From assembly GCF_000473105.1 (NCBI RefSeq), contig NZ_AXBB01000008.1:1-64000 (forward strand): a DNA stretch of 64,000 nt, read 5' to 3'. Numbering within the stretch: position 1 is the stretch's first letter; each line of letters starts with the position of its first letter. Made by a program: the position numbers and the translations under genes. Positions 17,774 through 27,061 of the stretch are shown piece after piece. The notes beneath the pieces are model-generated. The model worked only from the letters and a program-made list of their open reading frames with translations. It was not told where the DNA came from and made no database searches. The DNA comes from Phaeobacter inhibens DSM 16374 (GTDB lineage: Bacteria; Pseudomonadota; Alphaproteobacteria; Rhodobacterales; Rhodobacteraceae).

Positions 17774-19578
17774 GATTTTGCCTCTGCCTGTTTCGGAGCG
17801 GCCTGTTTCGGAGCGGCCTGCTGCTGGGCCGGTTTCTTCTGCGCCACCTGCGGGTTCTGCAGATGCTCTCCCAGCACCGCGTCCTTGGCACCAAAGGCGC
17901 GCTGGGTGCCATTGTCCAGAATCAGGATCAGGTCACAGAGCTGAATCGCCGCCGGACGATGCGCCATGATGATCACCGCGCGCCCGTCCTTCTTGGCGTG
18001 AGAAACCGCCAGGTTCAGCGCCTGACTGCCCTCGTTATCGAGATTTGAATTTGGCTCATCCAGCACCAGCAGCACCGGGTCGCCATAAAGCGCGCGCGCC
18101 AGACCGATGCGCTGCACCTGCCCGCCCGACAGCCGGTTGCTGGCCACCCGCACCGGCGTGTCATAGCCCTGCGGCAGGGTCAGGATCATATCATGCACCG
18201 CCGCCTTGCGCGCCGCCGCCACCACCTGATCGGGATCCGGCATCATCGACAGGCGGGCAATATTTTCGGCAATGGTGCCGTCAAACAGCGTCACCTGTTG
18301 CGGCAGATAGCCGATATAGCTGCCCAGATCATCCATGTCATATTGATTGAGCGCCGCCCCATCGAGCCGGATCTTGCCCGAGACCGGATGCCAGACACCG
18401 ATCAGCGCCCGCGCCAGCGAGGATTTCCCCGCCCCAGAGGCACCGATCACCCCCAGCGCCTGACCGGGCTGGATATTGAAATTCAGCCCCTGCAAGGCCG
18501 GCTTGGCCACCTGCCCCGGCGCCACCGGCGGCACCAGAGCCACGCCCTGCACCTCCAGTTTGGCCGCCGGGCGCGCCAGTTTCATCGGCGCCGGGCGTTC
18601 CGGGGTTTCGGTCAGCATCTGGCCCAGACGTTCTTGCGCCTGCATGGCCCGCTGCACCAGCGCCCATTGACCAATCAGCGTCTCGATCGGGGCCAGCGCC
18701 CGCCCCATGATGATCGACGAGGCAATCATCACCCCCGGCGTCAGCCCTTCGGTCAGCACCAGATAGGCGCCAGTGCCCAGCATCGCCGATTGCAGCGCCA
18801 ACCGAAACGTGCGGGTGGCGGTGCTGAAGCCGCCGGTCATGTCCGCCGCACTCAGCTCCGAGACAACCGCCTGACTGCGCAGCATCCGCCATTTGGCAAA
18901 GGCCGCACGCCGCATCCCCAACCCCTGGATCAGCTCGGCATTGTTGCGCATCCCATCCGACACCTGATGCGCCGAGGCCGCCATCATGCTGGCATTTTCA
19001 ACCGGCGCCTTGGACACCATCTGATTGGCCAGCGCAAAAACCACCAGCACCGCGCCCCCGATCAGCGCCAACAGACCCATCAGCGGATGGAACAGCGCAA
19101 TCAGCCCCAGAAACAACGGCGTCCAGGGCAGGTCGAAAAACGCCGAAACGATGGGCGAGGACAGCGCCTTTTGCATCGCTTCCAGATCGCGCAGCCCCAC
19201 CTTGGCGGCATCATCATTAAAACCCGCCGCCGATTTGTCCTGCACCGCATTGAACACGCGGGTCTCCAGCTGGTCATGGAACCGCGCCCCGACCCGCGCC
19301 AGAATCCGCCCCCGCACATAGTCCAGCACCCCCATGATCAGGAACAGGAACCCCGCCAGCACCGTCAACGCCACCAGCGTCTCCAGCGAGCGGCTGCCCA
19401 GCACCCGGTCATAGACCTGCATCATATAGAGCGGGCTGGTCAGCATCAGCAGATTGGCAAAGAAGCTGAACACGCCAATCAGCCAGAAGGCGCCGCGATT
19501 GCCCTTGCGGGCCTTGCGGATCTCACCCAGCCCGGGCTTATGCGCCGATCCTGAATGCTGTGCAGAGGTGCGTGCCAT
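17770..19578 (-). CDS. type I secretion ABC permease/ATPase (PrsD/AprD type)
   Basis: 602 residues. An N-terminal six-helix transmembrane domain (begins FWLIGVFSFFANLLMLTSPL) is followed by an ATPase domain with Walker A GASGAGKSSLARALIG, signature LSGGQVQRIGLARALYG and Walker B PVLLVLDEPNSNLD. There is no C39 peptidase domain, so cargo is not cleaved on export. The C-terminal tail is low complexity and rich in Gln, Ala and Lys (QAAPKQAAPKQAEAKS). It is coupled to the fusion protein by an ATGA overlap. It exports unfolded RTX proteins from the cytosol. Confidence 0.92.
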   Translation of the reverse strand: MARTSAQHSGSAHKPGLGEIRKARKGNRGAFWLIGVFSFFANLLMLTSPLYMMQVYDRVLGSRSLETLVALTVLAGFLFLIMGVLDYVRGRILARVGARFHDQLETRVFNAVQDKSAAGFNDDAAKVGLRDLEAMQKALSSPIVSAFFDLPWTPLFLGLIALFHPLMGLLALIGGAVLVVFALANQMVSKAPVENASMMAASAHQVSDGMRNNAELIQGLGMRRAAFAKWRMLRSQAVVSELSAADMTGGFSTATRTFRLALQSAMLGTGAYLVLTEGLTPGVMIASSIIMGRALAPIETLIGQWALVQRAMQAQERLGQMLTETPERPAPMKLARPAAKLEVQGVALVPPVAPGQVAKPALQGLNFNIQPGQALGVIGASGAGKSSLARALIGVWHPVSGKIRLDGAALNQYDMDDLGSYIGYLPQQVTLFDGTIAENIARLSMMPDPDQVVAAARKAAVHDMILTLPQGYDTPVRVASNRLSGGQVQRIGLARALYGDPVLLVLDEPNSNLDNEGSQALNLAVSHAKKDGRAVIIMAHRPAAIQLCDLILILDNGTQRAFGAKDAVLGEHLQNPQVAQKKPAQQQAAPKQAAPKQAEAKS

Positions 19579-20077
19579 GACATGTTGCCTTTGTCGGGGT
19601 CACCCGGACGGGCAACCGAAAGTAAGAGAACCGAGAGACCGGCCACCCGCAACAGAGATCTGGGCAGGGTGGACCGGGGTCAGGGGCGGATATGCCCGGA
19701 CAGGCCCGGATGCACAATGGCTCCCTGCGGCACCGACGTCCGGACATCTTTGACAGGGTCAAAAGCACAGCCATCCGAGGCTTGTCAAACAGCTCCCTCC
19801 GCCCCCGGAACAATAGCCGGCAGGCGCGGCGGCACCGCATCACCCGCCAGCCTCAGAACCAGACCCAAATCCAGGCTCAAAATCCGGGCTCAGACCTGGA
19901 CCCCGCATCTGCCGCCGTCATCGGCAGGCCCTCGCCTCTCCATCGGCGGGCACCCCCGCCACAGACCCCCGTAAACCCCGCGGTTCCGCCCCGCTCAGAT
20001 TGACATCCAGCCCCCCCTTCGCTAAGGCCCGACAGCGCATTCGGCACCTGCCGACCAAACTGGAGCAAGCCCTTATC
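19579..20077. other. gene-free gap between the T1SS exporter and a sulfotransferase
   Basis: About 500 bp of divergent spacer. Frames open on the plus strand are proline- and arginine-rich and look non-coding. One dyad, TTTGAC (19749-19754) and GTCAAA (19758-19763), is the only structure I would call operator-like; it contains a TTGACA but no matching -10. Confidence 0.5.
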
Positions 20078-20854
20078 ATGTCACAGGTTTCCTCTCAGAC
20101 CTCCGGCAGCAGAACCGTTGCCGAGACCGCGTTCGAGGCCCGGTTTTCCCCCCGGCTGGTGGCGGCAGAGACCTATCACGATCCCAATGACGTGATCCTG
20201 TTTATGCATATTCCCAAGACCGCAGGCATGTCGGTGGGCAAGGCGCTGCAGGCGGCTTTTGACATCTTTCACCCGGTTTCCTGGGAAAACACCAACCAGT
20301 CCTTCCGCAACAAGACGCGCAAGGCGCTTTACCGGCGCAGCGATGAGGCCACCCCCTGCCGTCAGGTGCTGATGGGGCATTTCGCCTGGTCTGACGTGAT
20401 GTATTGGCGCCACCAGGAACTGCCGCTCAAATGCGCCACCATCATCCGCGACCCGCTGGACCGCTTTGTTTCCAACTACCGTTACAACACCTCCGACAAA
20501 CACCCCCAGCATGAGGCCTTTGCCGCGCGCTATCCGACACTGGAATCCTATGCCCGCGTGCTGCCCTATGATTACCAGCTGTCGCTGATGGCCGGGGCCT
20601 TCTACTCCTTTGATCACGCGCTGGAGAAGCTGAACCGCTACTACAGCTTTATTGGCGTGACCGAACATCTGGGCGCCTCCCTGCAGCATTTCCGCCGCAG
20701 CCATGGGCTGGCGGAGCTGACGGAGCACCGCGAGAACACCGGCAGCAAGGCCAAAGCCGCCGAGGACATCCCCGATGCGGTGCGCAATCTTGTGGGCGAG
20801 AAAAGCCGCAACGACGCCCGCCTGCATCAGCTGGTGAGCCGCTGCTACGGCTGA
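20078..20854 (+). CDS. sulfotransferase family protein
   Basis: 258 residues. The 5'-phosphosulfate loop is FMHIPKTAGMSVGKAL (His44-Ser52) and the 3'-phosphate element is IIRDPLDRFVSNYRY, both hallmarks of PAPS-dependent sulfotransferases. It most resembles the carbohydrate (Sulfotransfer_2) branch rather than the HIGxHKTG type seen twice later. The start at 20078 has GGAG 11 bases upstream; a 26-codon extension is proline- and arginine-rich and was rejected. It probably sulfates the exported polysaccharide. PAPS would have to come from elsewhere in the genome. Confidence 0.85.
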   Translation: MSQVSSQTSGSRTVAETAFEARFSPRLVAAETYHDPNDVILFMHIPKTAGMSVGKALQAAFDIFHPVSWENTNQSFRNKTRKALYRRSDEATPCRQVLMGHFAWSDVMYWRHQELPLKCATIIRDPLDRFVSNYRYNTSDKHPQHEAFAARYPTLESYARVLPYDYQLSLMAGAFYSFDHALEKLNRYYSFIGVTEHLGASLQHFRRSHGLAELTEHRENTGSKAKAAEDIPDAVRNLVGEKSRNDARLHQLVSRCYG

Positions 20855-21143
20855 TCGGCCGCCCCTATCCCCCTGCCCGACCTTGATGACACGCACCTGA
20901 ATTCACCGGCTGGATCACAGGCTGGATCACCGACTTGATCACAGGCTCCGGACCGCGCCGCGCCGGAGCCCCCCTGCCAGAGAATCCCTGCCGGAAATTC
21001 CAGCCCCCCGATTCCATGCCGATTCCACCCGCCTGCTGCGGGCGGGCACAGCCCAGCGCTCCGGGGCGAAGATTCTCCTGCCACCCCCCTGCCCTTACGT
21101 CAGATTTGGCCGGTTTCAGCGGGATTTTCCCCGCCCCGGGGCG

Positions 21144-21172
21144 CTACCACCTTCATACATCGAAGGAGGTAG
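21144..21172 (+). promoter_or_regulatory. hairpin that would hide an AAGGAGG ribosome site
   Basis: CTACCACCTTC (21144-21154) pairs with GAAGGAGGTAG (21162-21172) with one mismatch and a 7-base loop. The right arm holds a full Shine-Dalgarno sequence. If transcribed rightward, the fold blocks that site, as in a translational switch or thermometer. It may also be a DNA operator. Confidence 0.45.
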
Positions 21173-21173
21173 T

Positions 21174-21239
21174 GTGGAGAAAGTGAAATTTTTCACAGCC
21201 AAACGCGCAGCACAGCTCAAAAAAAGCCGATTAATTTAA
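21174..21239 (+). CDS. possible short leader peptide
   Basis: A GTG codon 4 bases after AAGGAGG opens 21 codons (V/M-EKVKFFTAKRAAQLKKSRLI, then TAA). The peptide is basic. Support is only the ribosome site and the switch-like hairpin covering it. It could equally be chance. Confidence 0.25.
   Translation: MEKVKFFTAKRAAQLKKSRLI
21183..21196. promoter_or_regulatory. operator-like palindrome
   Basis: Half-sites GTGAAA (21183-21188) and TTTCAC (21191-21196), separated by TT, at the start of the AT-rich leader. A related sequence, GTGAAAGAATTCGCAC, occurs near 21270. The regulator is unknown. Confidence 0.35.
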
Positions 21240-21786
21240 ATCAAACCCTTATTCACGCGAATAGAATGTGAAAGAATTCGCACCGCTCTTTTAAAACGCC
21301 GGGGCGGAATGTTGAAAAATGAAAACCCGCTTTGGCCAGGGTGGCAAAAACCACACACCTTCAGGGAGAGGGAATGGCATGGGTCAGGTATTCCCCACCC
21401 TTATAAGATGTATTAAGAAAGAGTTAACAAAATGCGCAACAGCTTCGCAAAACGTCAAGTTTGCCGGCGAAATTGCAGCTGAATCCGCCATAGCTGACGC
21501 AGGCCCGCCGCAACGCACCCCCAGTCGGGCAAGAAATTTGCAAAAAGACTCCGCCTTTTCAACCCCTAAAATGGTTAAATTAGCTGCAAGCCGCCAGTTT
21601 CCCACAATGGGGCAGCGTGGCACGCAGGGCACGATTTCGACATCCCCGCAATTCCTGAAGCCTCCGGCGCAAGTTTCCTTGACAATAGACACCCATCCAG
21701 AGAGACAGAGAGCGGTAAAACCTTTGCGGGCATAAGGCAGGCGCGTTTGTTCGCAGAAATCGACGAGCATTACTACGGAGTAGAAA

Positions 21787-23235
21787 ATGGCTAATATTAA
21801 TGCAGCAACCGGCACAGTAGTTGTCGCGGGCACCACCGGCGATGACGCAGTTACACTGCTGGTCGACGCAATCGGCGCAAACAGCATCGATGGCAATGGC
21901 GGCGCAGACACGCTGGTCCTGAACAACGCGGCGGACACATTTGTCGCACAGGTGGGTGCAACCCTCGCGTATGACGAAGCAACCGACACCTGGACTGTTT
22001 CCGGCGCGTCCCTGACCGAAGGCTTCACAACCGTGACCCTGGCCGATGGCGTGACCATCGAAGCAGGCGTTGCCTCCGAAGGCATCATCCAGCCCGCGGC
22101 AGTCAACAGCGGCGCAGCAGCGACCCTGACCACCATCAACAGCTACGACTGGGACGGCGCAGCCTCCGCCGTCAACGCCTTCACCGCAGCATCCATCGTC
22201 AGCGTAGACGGCCAGGACGTTGCCACCGTTGGCAGCAACTTCGTAAACGCTGACGGCGCTTTCTCCGTGAACAGCGGCGCCCAGACCGTGACCTTCACTG
22301 CAAACACCGCAGCGATCGCCGCACAGGGCAACGTCGGTGACGACGCGTCCTTCTCCTATGAAGTTGTTGTGGCAAACGCTGCTGGTACAGAAACCCGCAC
22401 CGTGACCGTGACCTACGAAGCAACCATCCCCTTCACCACCGGTGATGACACGTGGAACGCTTCCGAAGGTACCGCAAACATCGACGAAACCGCCACCACC
22501 GATGAGGGTAACGACACCTTCAACGGCGACGATCAGGCCAACACCATCACCGCAGGTCTCGGCGACGACACCATCATTGGCGGCAACGGCAACGATGTTC
22601 TGGCAGGCGGCGACGGCGTCAACGTGATCCGCGGTGGCAACGGCAACGACACCATCACCAACGGTAACGACGATGGCAGCATCTTGGGCGGTGGCGCAGG
22701 TGCAGACGACATCACCGGTGGTACCGGCGCTGACGTGATCTTCGGCGGCAACGGCGACGACGGCAACCTCGACGGTGGCGCAGGCAACGACGTCATCAAC
22801 GGTGGTGCCGGCGACGACACCCTGGTTGGCGGCGCAGGCGACGACACCCTGAAGGGTGGCGACGGCGACGACGTTATTGGTGCGGCTTCCGGTTCCAACG
22901 AACTGCGTGGCGGTGCGGGCGAAGACACCGTGACCGGTGGTACTGGTGCAGACATGATCTACACCAGCCTCGGCGGCGACAACCTGACCGGCGGTGCGGG
23001 CGATGACACCTTCATCCTGAAAGCAGGCACAGGCGCGACCACCATCACCGACTTCGGCACAGGCGCCAACAAAATGAACGTGGAAGAACTGGGTTACAAT
23101 GACCTGAACGACGTTCTGGCAGTTGCTTACGAAACCAACGCTGGTGTGGTTATCGCAATCGATGCAGACACCACCGTGACCCTGACCGGCGAGACCCTGA
23201 CAGGTCTGTCCGCAGCGGACTTCGACTTCGCCTAA
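21787..23235 (+). CDS. RTX calcium-binding surface protein, probably highly expressed
   Basis: 482 residues. There is no Sec signal. The N-terminal 100 residues are Thr/Ala/Val-rich; about 105-215 resembles an Ig/VCBS-like beta domain (SFSYEVVVANAAGTETRTVT); about 220-405 is RTX repeats (GGNGNDVLAGGDG and similar); the end is LTGLSAADFDFA, a type I secretion tail. It is free of Cys. Codon use differs from its neighbours: Ala is often GCA, and Gly GGT and Val GTT are common, a pattern usual for abundant proteins. A strong intrinsic terminator follows. It is likely a structural matrix or adhesin protein exported by the first T1SS. Confidence 0.85.
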   Translation: MANINAATGTVVVAGTTGDDAVTLLVDAIGANSIDGNGGADTLVLNNAADTFVAQVGATLAYDEATDTWTVSGASLTEGFTTVTLADGVTIEAGVASEGIIQPAAVNSGAAATLTTINSYDWDGAASAVNAFTAASIVSVDGQDVATVGSNFVNADGAFSVNSGAQTVTFTANTAAIAAQGNVGDDASFSYEVVVANAAGTETRTVTVTYEATIPFTTGDDTWNASEGTANIDETATTDEGNDTFNGDDQANTITAGLGDDTIIGGNGNDVLAGGDGVNVIRGGNGNDTITNGNDDGSILGGGAGADDITGGTGADVIFGGNGDDGNLDGGAGNDVINGGAGDDTLVGGAGDDTLKGGDGDDVIGAASGSNELRGGAGEDTVTGGTGADMIYTSLGGDNLTGGAGDDTFILKAGTGATTITDFGTGANKMNVEELGYNDLNDVLAVAYETNAGVVIAIDADTTVTLTGETLTGLSAADFDFA

Positions 23236-23261
23236 TTGGCGCTGTCACATGTCTTAGGAAA

Positions 23262-23289
23262 GGCCCCGCTTTGCGGGGCCTTTTCTTTT
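23262..23289 (+). terminator. intrinsic terminator of the RTX gene
   Basis: Perfect 8-bp stem GGCCCCGC/GCGGGGCC (23262-23269, 23273-23280), 3-base loop, then TTTTCTTTT. It begins 26 bp after the stop codon. Confidence 0.9.
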
Positions 23290-23321
23290 GCGCGGATCTG
23301 ATGACCCGCGCCGCGCCCGCA

Positions 23322-23354
23322 TAAAAAATCCCCCCGCAATCTCTTGCGGGGGGG
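23322..23354 (-). terminator. intrinsic terminator of the minus-strand capsule operon
   Basis: Read leftward: a stem of CCCCCCGCAA with TTGCGGGGGG and a short loop, followed by ATTTTTT. It lies just past the stop (23386) of the sulfotransferase that ends the 23.4-28.4 kb operon. Confidence 0.85.
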
Positions 23355-23385
23355 GATGCCAGATCAATAAGCGGCCTGCGGCAGC

Positions 23386-24405
23386 CTAAAGCCGATCCTC
23401 CGGGTTCAGCGCATCCAGCGGCAGCTCCCGCGCCGCCATTTCCGCCCGCGCCCGCACCTCCAACCCCGCCAGCACCTCAGGCGTCACCACCGCGTCGCCT
23501 TCCAGCCCCTCGCCATTGCCCGCCTCCGGGTAACGGCTGAGGTCACAGTCAAAGAACATCTCCGGCCCCTGCGGGTCATAGCGCGCCGCCAGCGCCCGGT
23601 TGATCGCGTCAAACCGCGCCAGAAACGCCGCCGCATCATCCCGCGCAGGCATCAGACGGCCATCATCCGGCAGCTCCTGCACCGCCTCGGCAAAGCTTTG
23701 GCGCGGATAGCCACGCTGGCGCAGCCACAGCCCCGCCAACAGCTGGCTGCGCGACCAGGCCGCGTTTTCCTGCGGCAGCTCCGGCGGCGGCGTCAGCCCC
23801 ACCAGATGGTAGAAATCCAGCACCGTATCGCCGCCCACCAGATCGCCACGCTGGAACCGGCGCACGGTGACATTCCCGGCCCCGAACACCTGCTCCCAGC
23901 GCGCCAGTTTGGTGGCATAATCGAAATAGCGCATCATATGCGGCTGAAACTCCGGCAGGCCCCGGATCTGCGCGCCGTAAAACTGATAGGCCGCCCGCCC
24001 CATCACCACCTGTTTGCGGTGCGACAGCGCCAGCGCATCCTGACGGCGCAGATAGGCCACCACGTTGATCTCGTCAAAATGGGTCAGCAGCTGCTGGCGC
24101 AGCGCCTCCAGATCCGCGACATCCATCAGCCAGAACAGCATCTCGCTGGACAGGATACAGTCGCCATGGCCACGATGATCGGCATCCGCCATGCGCCGCT
24201 CCAGAAACGGCCAGCGCAATTCGGTGTGCATCCCCGCGCCCATGCCATGGCAGCGCACCAATGGGTTGAAATCCACCCGTGGCCTTGCGTGCAGGTAGCT
24301 CCAGCGGCCCAGGGTCTTGTCGCTCTGCCCCTGCCGCAGCGCGGTCTGCAACGAGGTCGACCCGGTCTTATGTGAGCCGATATGCAGCCACAGCCTGCGG
24401 GTCAT
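23386..24405 (-). CDS. sulfotransferase-like P-loop protein
   Basis: 339 residues. The N terminus reads MTRRLWLHIGSHKTGSTSLQ, the 5'-phosphosulfate-binding loop (His8-Ser17) of a large group of bacterial polysaccharide-linked sulfotransferases. AYLRRQDALALSHRKQ in mid-protein is the likely 3'-phosphate element. It is coupled to the glycosyltransferase upstream by a 4-bp overlap and is the last gene before a strong terminator. A glycan is the likely acceptor. Confidence 0.78.
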   Translation of the reverse strand: MTRRLWLHIGSHKTGSTSLQTALRQGQSDKTLGRWSYLHARPRVDFNPLVRCHGMGAGMHTELRWPFLERRMADADHRGHGDCILSSEMLFWLMDVADLEALRQQLLTHFDEINVVAYLRRQDALALSHRKQVVMGRAAYQFYGAQIRGLPEFQPHMMRYFDYATKLARWEQVFGAGNVTVRRFQRGDLVGGDTVLDFYHLVGLTPPPELPQENAAWSRSQLLAGLWLRQRGYPRQSFAEAVQELPDDGRLMPARDDAAAFLARFDAINRALAARYDPQGPEMFFDCDLSRYPEAGNGEGLEGDAVVTPEVLAGLEVRARAEMAARELPLDALNPEDRL

Positions 24406-26066
24406 GCCGGGGCCTTGCTCTTGGTCTTACGGCGCTTGGCAGTTTCTTTCGGGAGCTGTTGTTCCGCCTCGACCGCCGCCAGCGCATCACGATACAGCCG
24501 GTCCAGCACCTCGCGCGCCGAGGGGTCAGCCTGCAAGGCCTGCATCCGGGCGCGCTGGCCGGCTTCTACCGTCTCGGCAAAACCCTCCTCGCGCAACAGC
24601 CGCTGCACCACCGCGACGCTGTCGCGCACCGCCTGCAGCGGCGACCAGGCCACCAGCGTTTCCGGCGGGCAGATCTCAGCCTGCGCGCCCACCTCGGAGC
24701 AGATCGGCACGCAGCCGGCCTCGATCGCCTCATAGCAGACCAGCGCCAGCCCTTCGTTCGACGATGGCACCAGGAGGATATCGCTGTCGCCCAGGAGCGC
24801 CGGTACATCGGTGCCTGCGGGATGCAAATGCACCACATCCGCAAGCCGGTAGCGGGTCAAAAGATGTTCCACCGCGCCGCGATAGGGGCCCTCGCCCACC
24901 ATATCAAAGCGGAAATCCACCCCGTTGCGTTTGCCCCAGGCCCGCAGCCGCCGGATGATCGACAGCGCCACCACCGGGCGTTTCTGATGCACCATCCGCC
25001 CGACAAAGGCGACGCGGCAGCGGGTCTGCCCGGCCTTGATCCGCACCGGTGCCACTTCTGCGCCGCGGCGGCTGTCATCCAGCAGACGCCCCAGCACCAG
25101 CTTGCTGCCATAGACCCGAAACCGCTCCTTGTAGAACCGCTCCAGATCGCCGCTGATCACATGGTGATGATCGATGTAATTGCTCCAGACACCCGAGATC
25201 CGCGGATAGCCGCCATCGGCGTATTCCACGATATGAGTGCTGTCGAGGTTGACCACATGCGGGTGGCGCAGCTTGATCGTGGGCAGCGCATCATAGAGCG
25301 GCACACAGTGATGGTTGTGGGTGAGGATAATGTTTTCCTGCGCAATCAGCTGACTGACAAAGGCGCTGGTCTGGCTGCGCGGCAGGTAACGGTCGGTGCG
25401 GATCAACTGCAGGCGCGGATCATCGGGCAGTTTCGCCAGCAGCCGTTCGGGGCCTTCCTGCCCAACCATGACAAACACCCGCAACCCGGCGTCCAGCGCC
25501 CATTGGATGCTGTCGATACCAAGGCTCTCGGCGCCGCCCACATCCAGCCAGTGCAACCCGATCAGGATTGCCGGATCCTTGCCGCCATGACGCCCCTCTG
25601 GGGTCATTTTCTGGGTTTCAAAGATGCCGCGCGAACAGGCCAGCCGGGAGAATTTATGCCGGGCGGGAAGTTTGCGCCAGCGCCGCGCCTCGATCTGATA
25701 TTTCATCTGCTCTGCCAATATCGGCGAGAGCGCATGAATGGCCCGGTATTTGCGTGGCCGCTTGTGCCAGGGCACGCCGCCAGCACTTTCCCGCACCGCC
25801 ACCTGGCGCGGCGAGGGAATGGTAACAAACACCCGTTTGCCCGGCAGCGCCGGGGTCTCCTGCGGTCCGGTGCGCAGGTTGCCGATATAGGTCAGCGCCA
25901 TCATCTCGGCGCCATAGGACATATCCTGCGGCTGCACCGCCGGGGTCGGCAGCTTGGCCTTTTCCCACCACATATGGGTCTCGACCGGGGTCTCGGGATA
26001 GAGCGTTTCATAGATGAAACGGATCTGGGTGATCTCCTGATCGATGTAGTCTCTGTCCTGGGACAT
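24402..26066 (-). CDS. glycosyltransferase family 4 protein with an N-terminal extension
   Basis: 554 residues, longer than usual GT4 enzymes (350-420). Residues 1-165 are an extension without a recognised fold. From about 170 is a GT-B fold: ILIGLHWLDVGGAESLGIDS, RCRVAFVGRMVHQKRP, FDMVGEGPYRGAVEHL and the E-x7-E signature in NEGLALVCYEAIEAG. It retains donor-binding motifs, so it is probably active in the cytosol or at the membrane during repeat assembly. The C-terminal end is lysine-rich. The donor sugar is unknown. It overlaps the next sulfotransferase gene by 4 bp. Confidence 0.85.
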   Translation of the reverse strand: MSQDRDYIDQEITQIRFIYETLYPETPVETHMWWEKAKLPTPAVQPQDMSYGAEMMALTYIGNLRTGPQETPALPGKRVFVTIPSPRQVAVRESAGGVPWHKRPRKYRAIHALSPILAEQMKYQIEARRWRKLPARHKFSRLACSRGIFETQKMTPEGRHGGKDPAILIGLHWLDVGGAESLGIDSIQWALDAGLRVFVMVGQEGPERLLAKLPDDPRLQLIRTDRYLPRSQTSAFVSQLIAQENIILTHNHHCVPLYDALPTIKLRHPHVVNLDSTHIVEYADGGYPRISGVWSNYIDHHHVISGDLERFYKERFRVYGSKLVLGRLLDDSRRGAEVAPVRIKAGQTRCRVAFVGRMVHQKRPVVALSIIRRLRAWGKRNGVDFRFDMVGEGPYRGAVEHLLTRYRLADVVHLHPAGTDVPALLGDSDILLVPSSNEGLALVCYEAIEAGCVPICSEVGAQAEICPPETLVAWSPLQAVRDSVAVVQRLLREEGFAETVEAGQRARMQALQADPSAREVLDRLYRDALAAVEAEQQLPKETAKRRKTKSKAPA

Positions 26067-26143
26067 GGGGGCTCCTGCCTCGTGGTCTGGCTGCCTGCCG
26101 GATTGTGTGACCTGTTGGAAACGGTCTTATATAGACGCCGGTG

Positions 26144-27061
26144 TCAGACGCCGGTGTCGGGATCGGGACGGATGATCTGCGGGTTAAAGGAACAGCCCCG
26201 CCAGATCGCCTTATAGACCTCGCGGCGCAGTGATTTTTCCACATTGCCCTGGCGCATCTGTCGGCGCACCCCGCGGGCAAAGACAGCCACCCCGGCCCAG
26301 CCCTGTTCACGGCGGCGGAACGACGCCTCATTGCGCGCACCATAGCGGAATTTCCAGATATTGGCCTGGTTCACCAGCGAATAGTTCACGCCCTTGTTTT
26401 CCGGCACATCATGGACCACCACGCTGTTGGGACAGTAGATGCCAGGATAGGATTTGGCGATCCGCTGGGTATATTCGGCATCATCGTACCAGATGAAATA
26501 TTCCTTGATCGGAAAGCCGTGTTTCTGGATCGCCCAACGCGGCACCAGCACCGAGACAAAGGAACAGGAGCCGACCAGGAAATAAGGCGTCTCGGGGCTG
26601 TAGAAGCGTGGCCAGTCCCAGACCGTTGAGGGCGTGTTCATCTCGCAGAGATCGCCATTGGTCCATTTCACCGCCGAACAGGCAAACGACGGCCGCCAGG
26701 TGAACTGCGCCTCGAAATCCTTGATGCCGGTCAGCAGCAGTTCAATGGCATTGGAGTCGGGGTAGGCGTCATCATCGCTGAACCAGATGTAATCATAGCC
26801 TTCCTCATAGGCCACCCGCGCGCCCTCGTAAAAGCCGCCGGCGCCGCCGATGTTTTCCGGCAGGCGCACATGCTGAAACCGCGGGTCGTCCTGTTGCAGT
26901 TGGGTCAACCAGCTGCCGGTCTCATCGGTGGAGGCATTGTCGATCACAAAAACCCGCTCCGGCAGGCAGGTCTGCGCCTGCAGGGCGGCGATCACGCGCT
27001 TCAGCTTGTCCAGCCGGTTATAGGTCACAATGACCGCAGCAAGGGAGGAACGGATATTCAT
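26144..27061 (-). CDS. glycosyltransferase family 2, galactofuranosyltransferase-like
   Basis: 305 residues, GT-A fold. AVIVTYNRLDKLKRVIAAL and VIDNASTDETG are the N-terminal nucleotide-binding parts; the segment PENIGGAGGF, then DYIWFSDDDAYPD (metal-binding acidic triad), and YFIWYDDAEYTQRI match the GlfT branch, which transfers galactofuranose. glf lies in the same region, so Galf transfer is a reasonable inference; rhamnosyl transfer is the alternative. Its ATG overlaps the upstream sulfotransferase stop by four bases. Confidence 0.85.
   Translation of the reverse strand: MNIRSSLAAVIVTYNRLDKLKRVIAALQAQTCLPERVFVIDNASTDETGSWLTQLQQDDPRFQHVRLPENIGGAGGFYEGARVAYEEGYDYIWFSDDDAYPDSNAIELLLTGIKDFEAQFTWRPSFACSAVKWTNGDLCEMNTPSTVWDWPRFYSPETPYFLVGSCSFVSVLVPRWAIQKHGFPIKEYFIWYDDAEYTQRIAKSYPGIYCPNSVVVHDVPENKGVNYSLVNQANIWKFRYGARNEASFRRREQGWAGVAVFARGVRRQMRQGNVEKSLRREVYKAIWRGCSFNPQIIRPDPDTGV

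Larger units (their letters stand above)
20855..21786 (+). other. long structured leader region before an RTX gene
   Basis: 932 bp without a convincing gene. It is GC-rich to 21140, then AT-rich and full of dyads. It contains the hairpin at 21144-21172, a possible 21-codon ORF (21174-21239), the palindrome at 21183-21196, and TTGACA at 21679-21684, which has no good -10 at 17 bp. A 138-codon frame (21319-21735) has no ribosome site and no recognisable protein character. The length and structure suggest a regulated promoter or long 5' UTR for the RTX gene at 21787. Confidence 0.55.

Noticed and set aside
21319-21735. 138-codon frame in the RTX leader
   Set aside because: No ribosome site and no protein-like pattern; low-GC regulatory DNA is the simpler reading.
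22500-22960. Tandem repeats that might suggest a CRISPR or satellite array (also 8340-8570, 9080-9480, 44990-46720)
   Set aside because: They are in-frame Gly-Asp RTX nonapeptide codons, variable at third positions, with no fixed repeat and spacer.
24279-26216. 645-codon plus-strand frame
   Set aside because: Antisense to the GT4 gene, which carries clear donor-binding motifs; the plus-strand product is His/Gln/Arg-rich.
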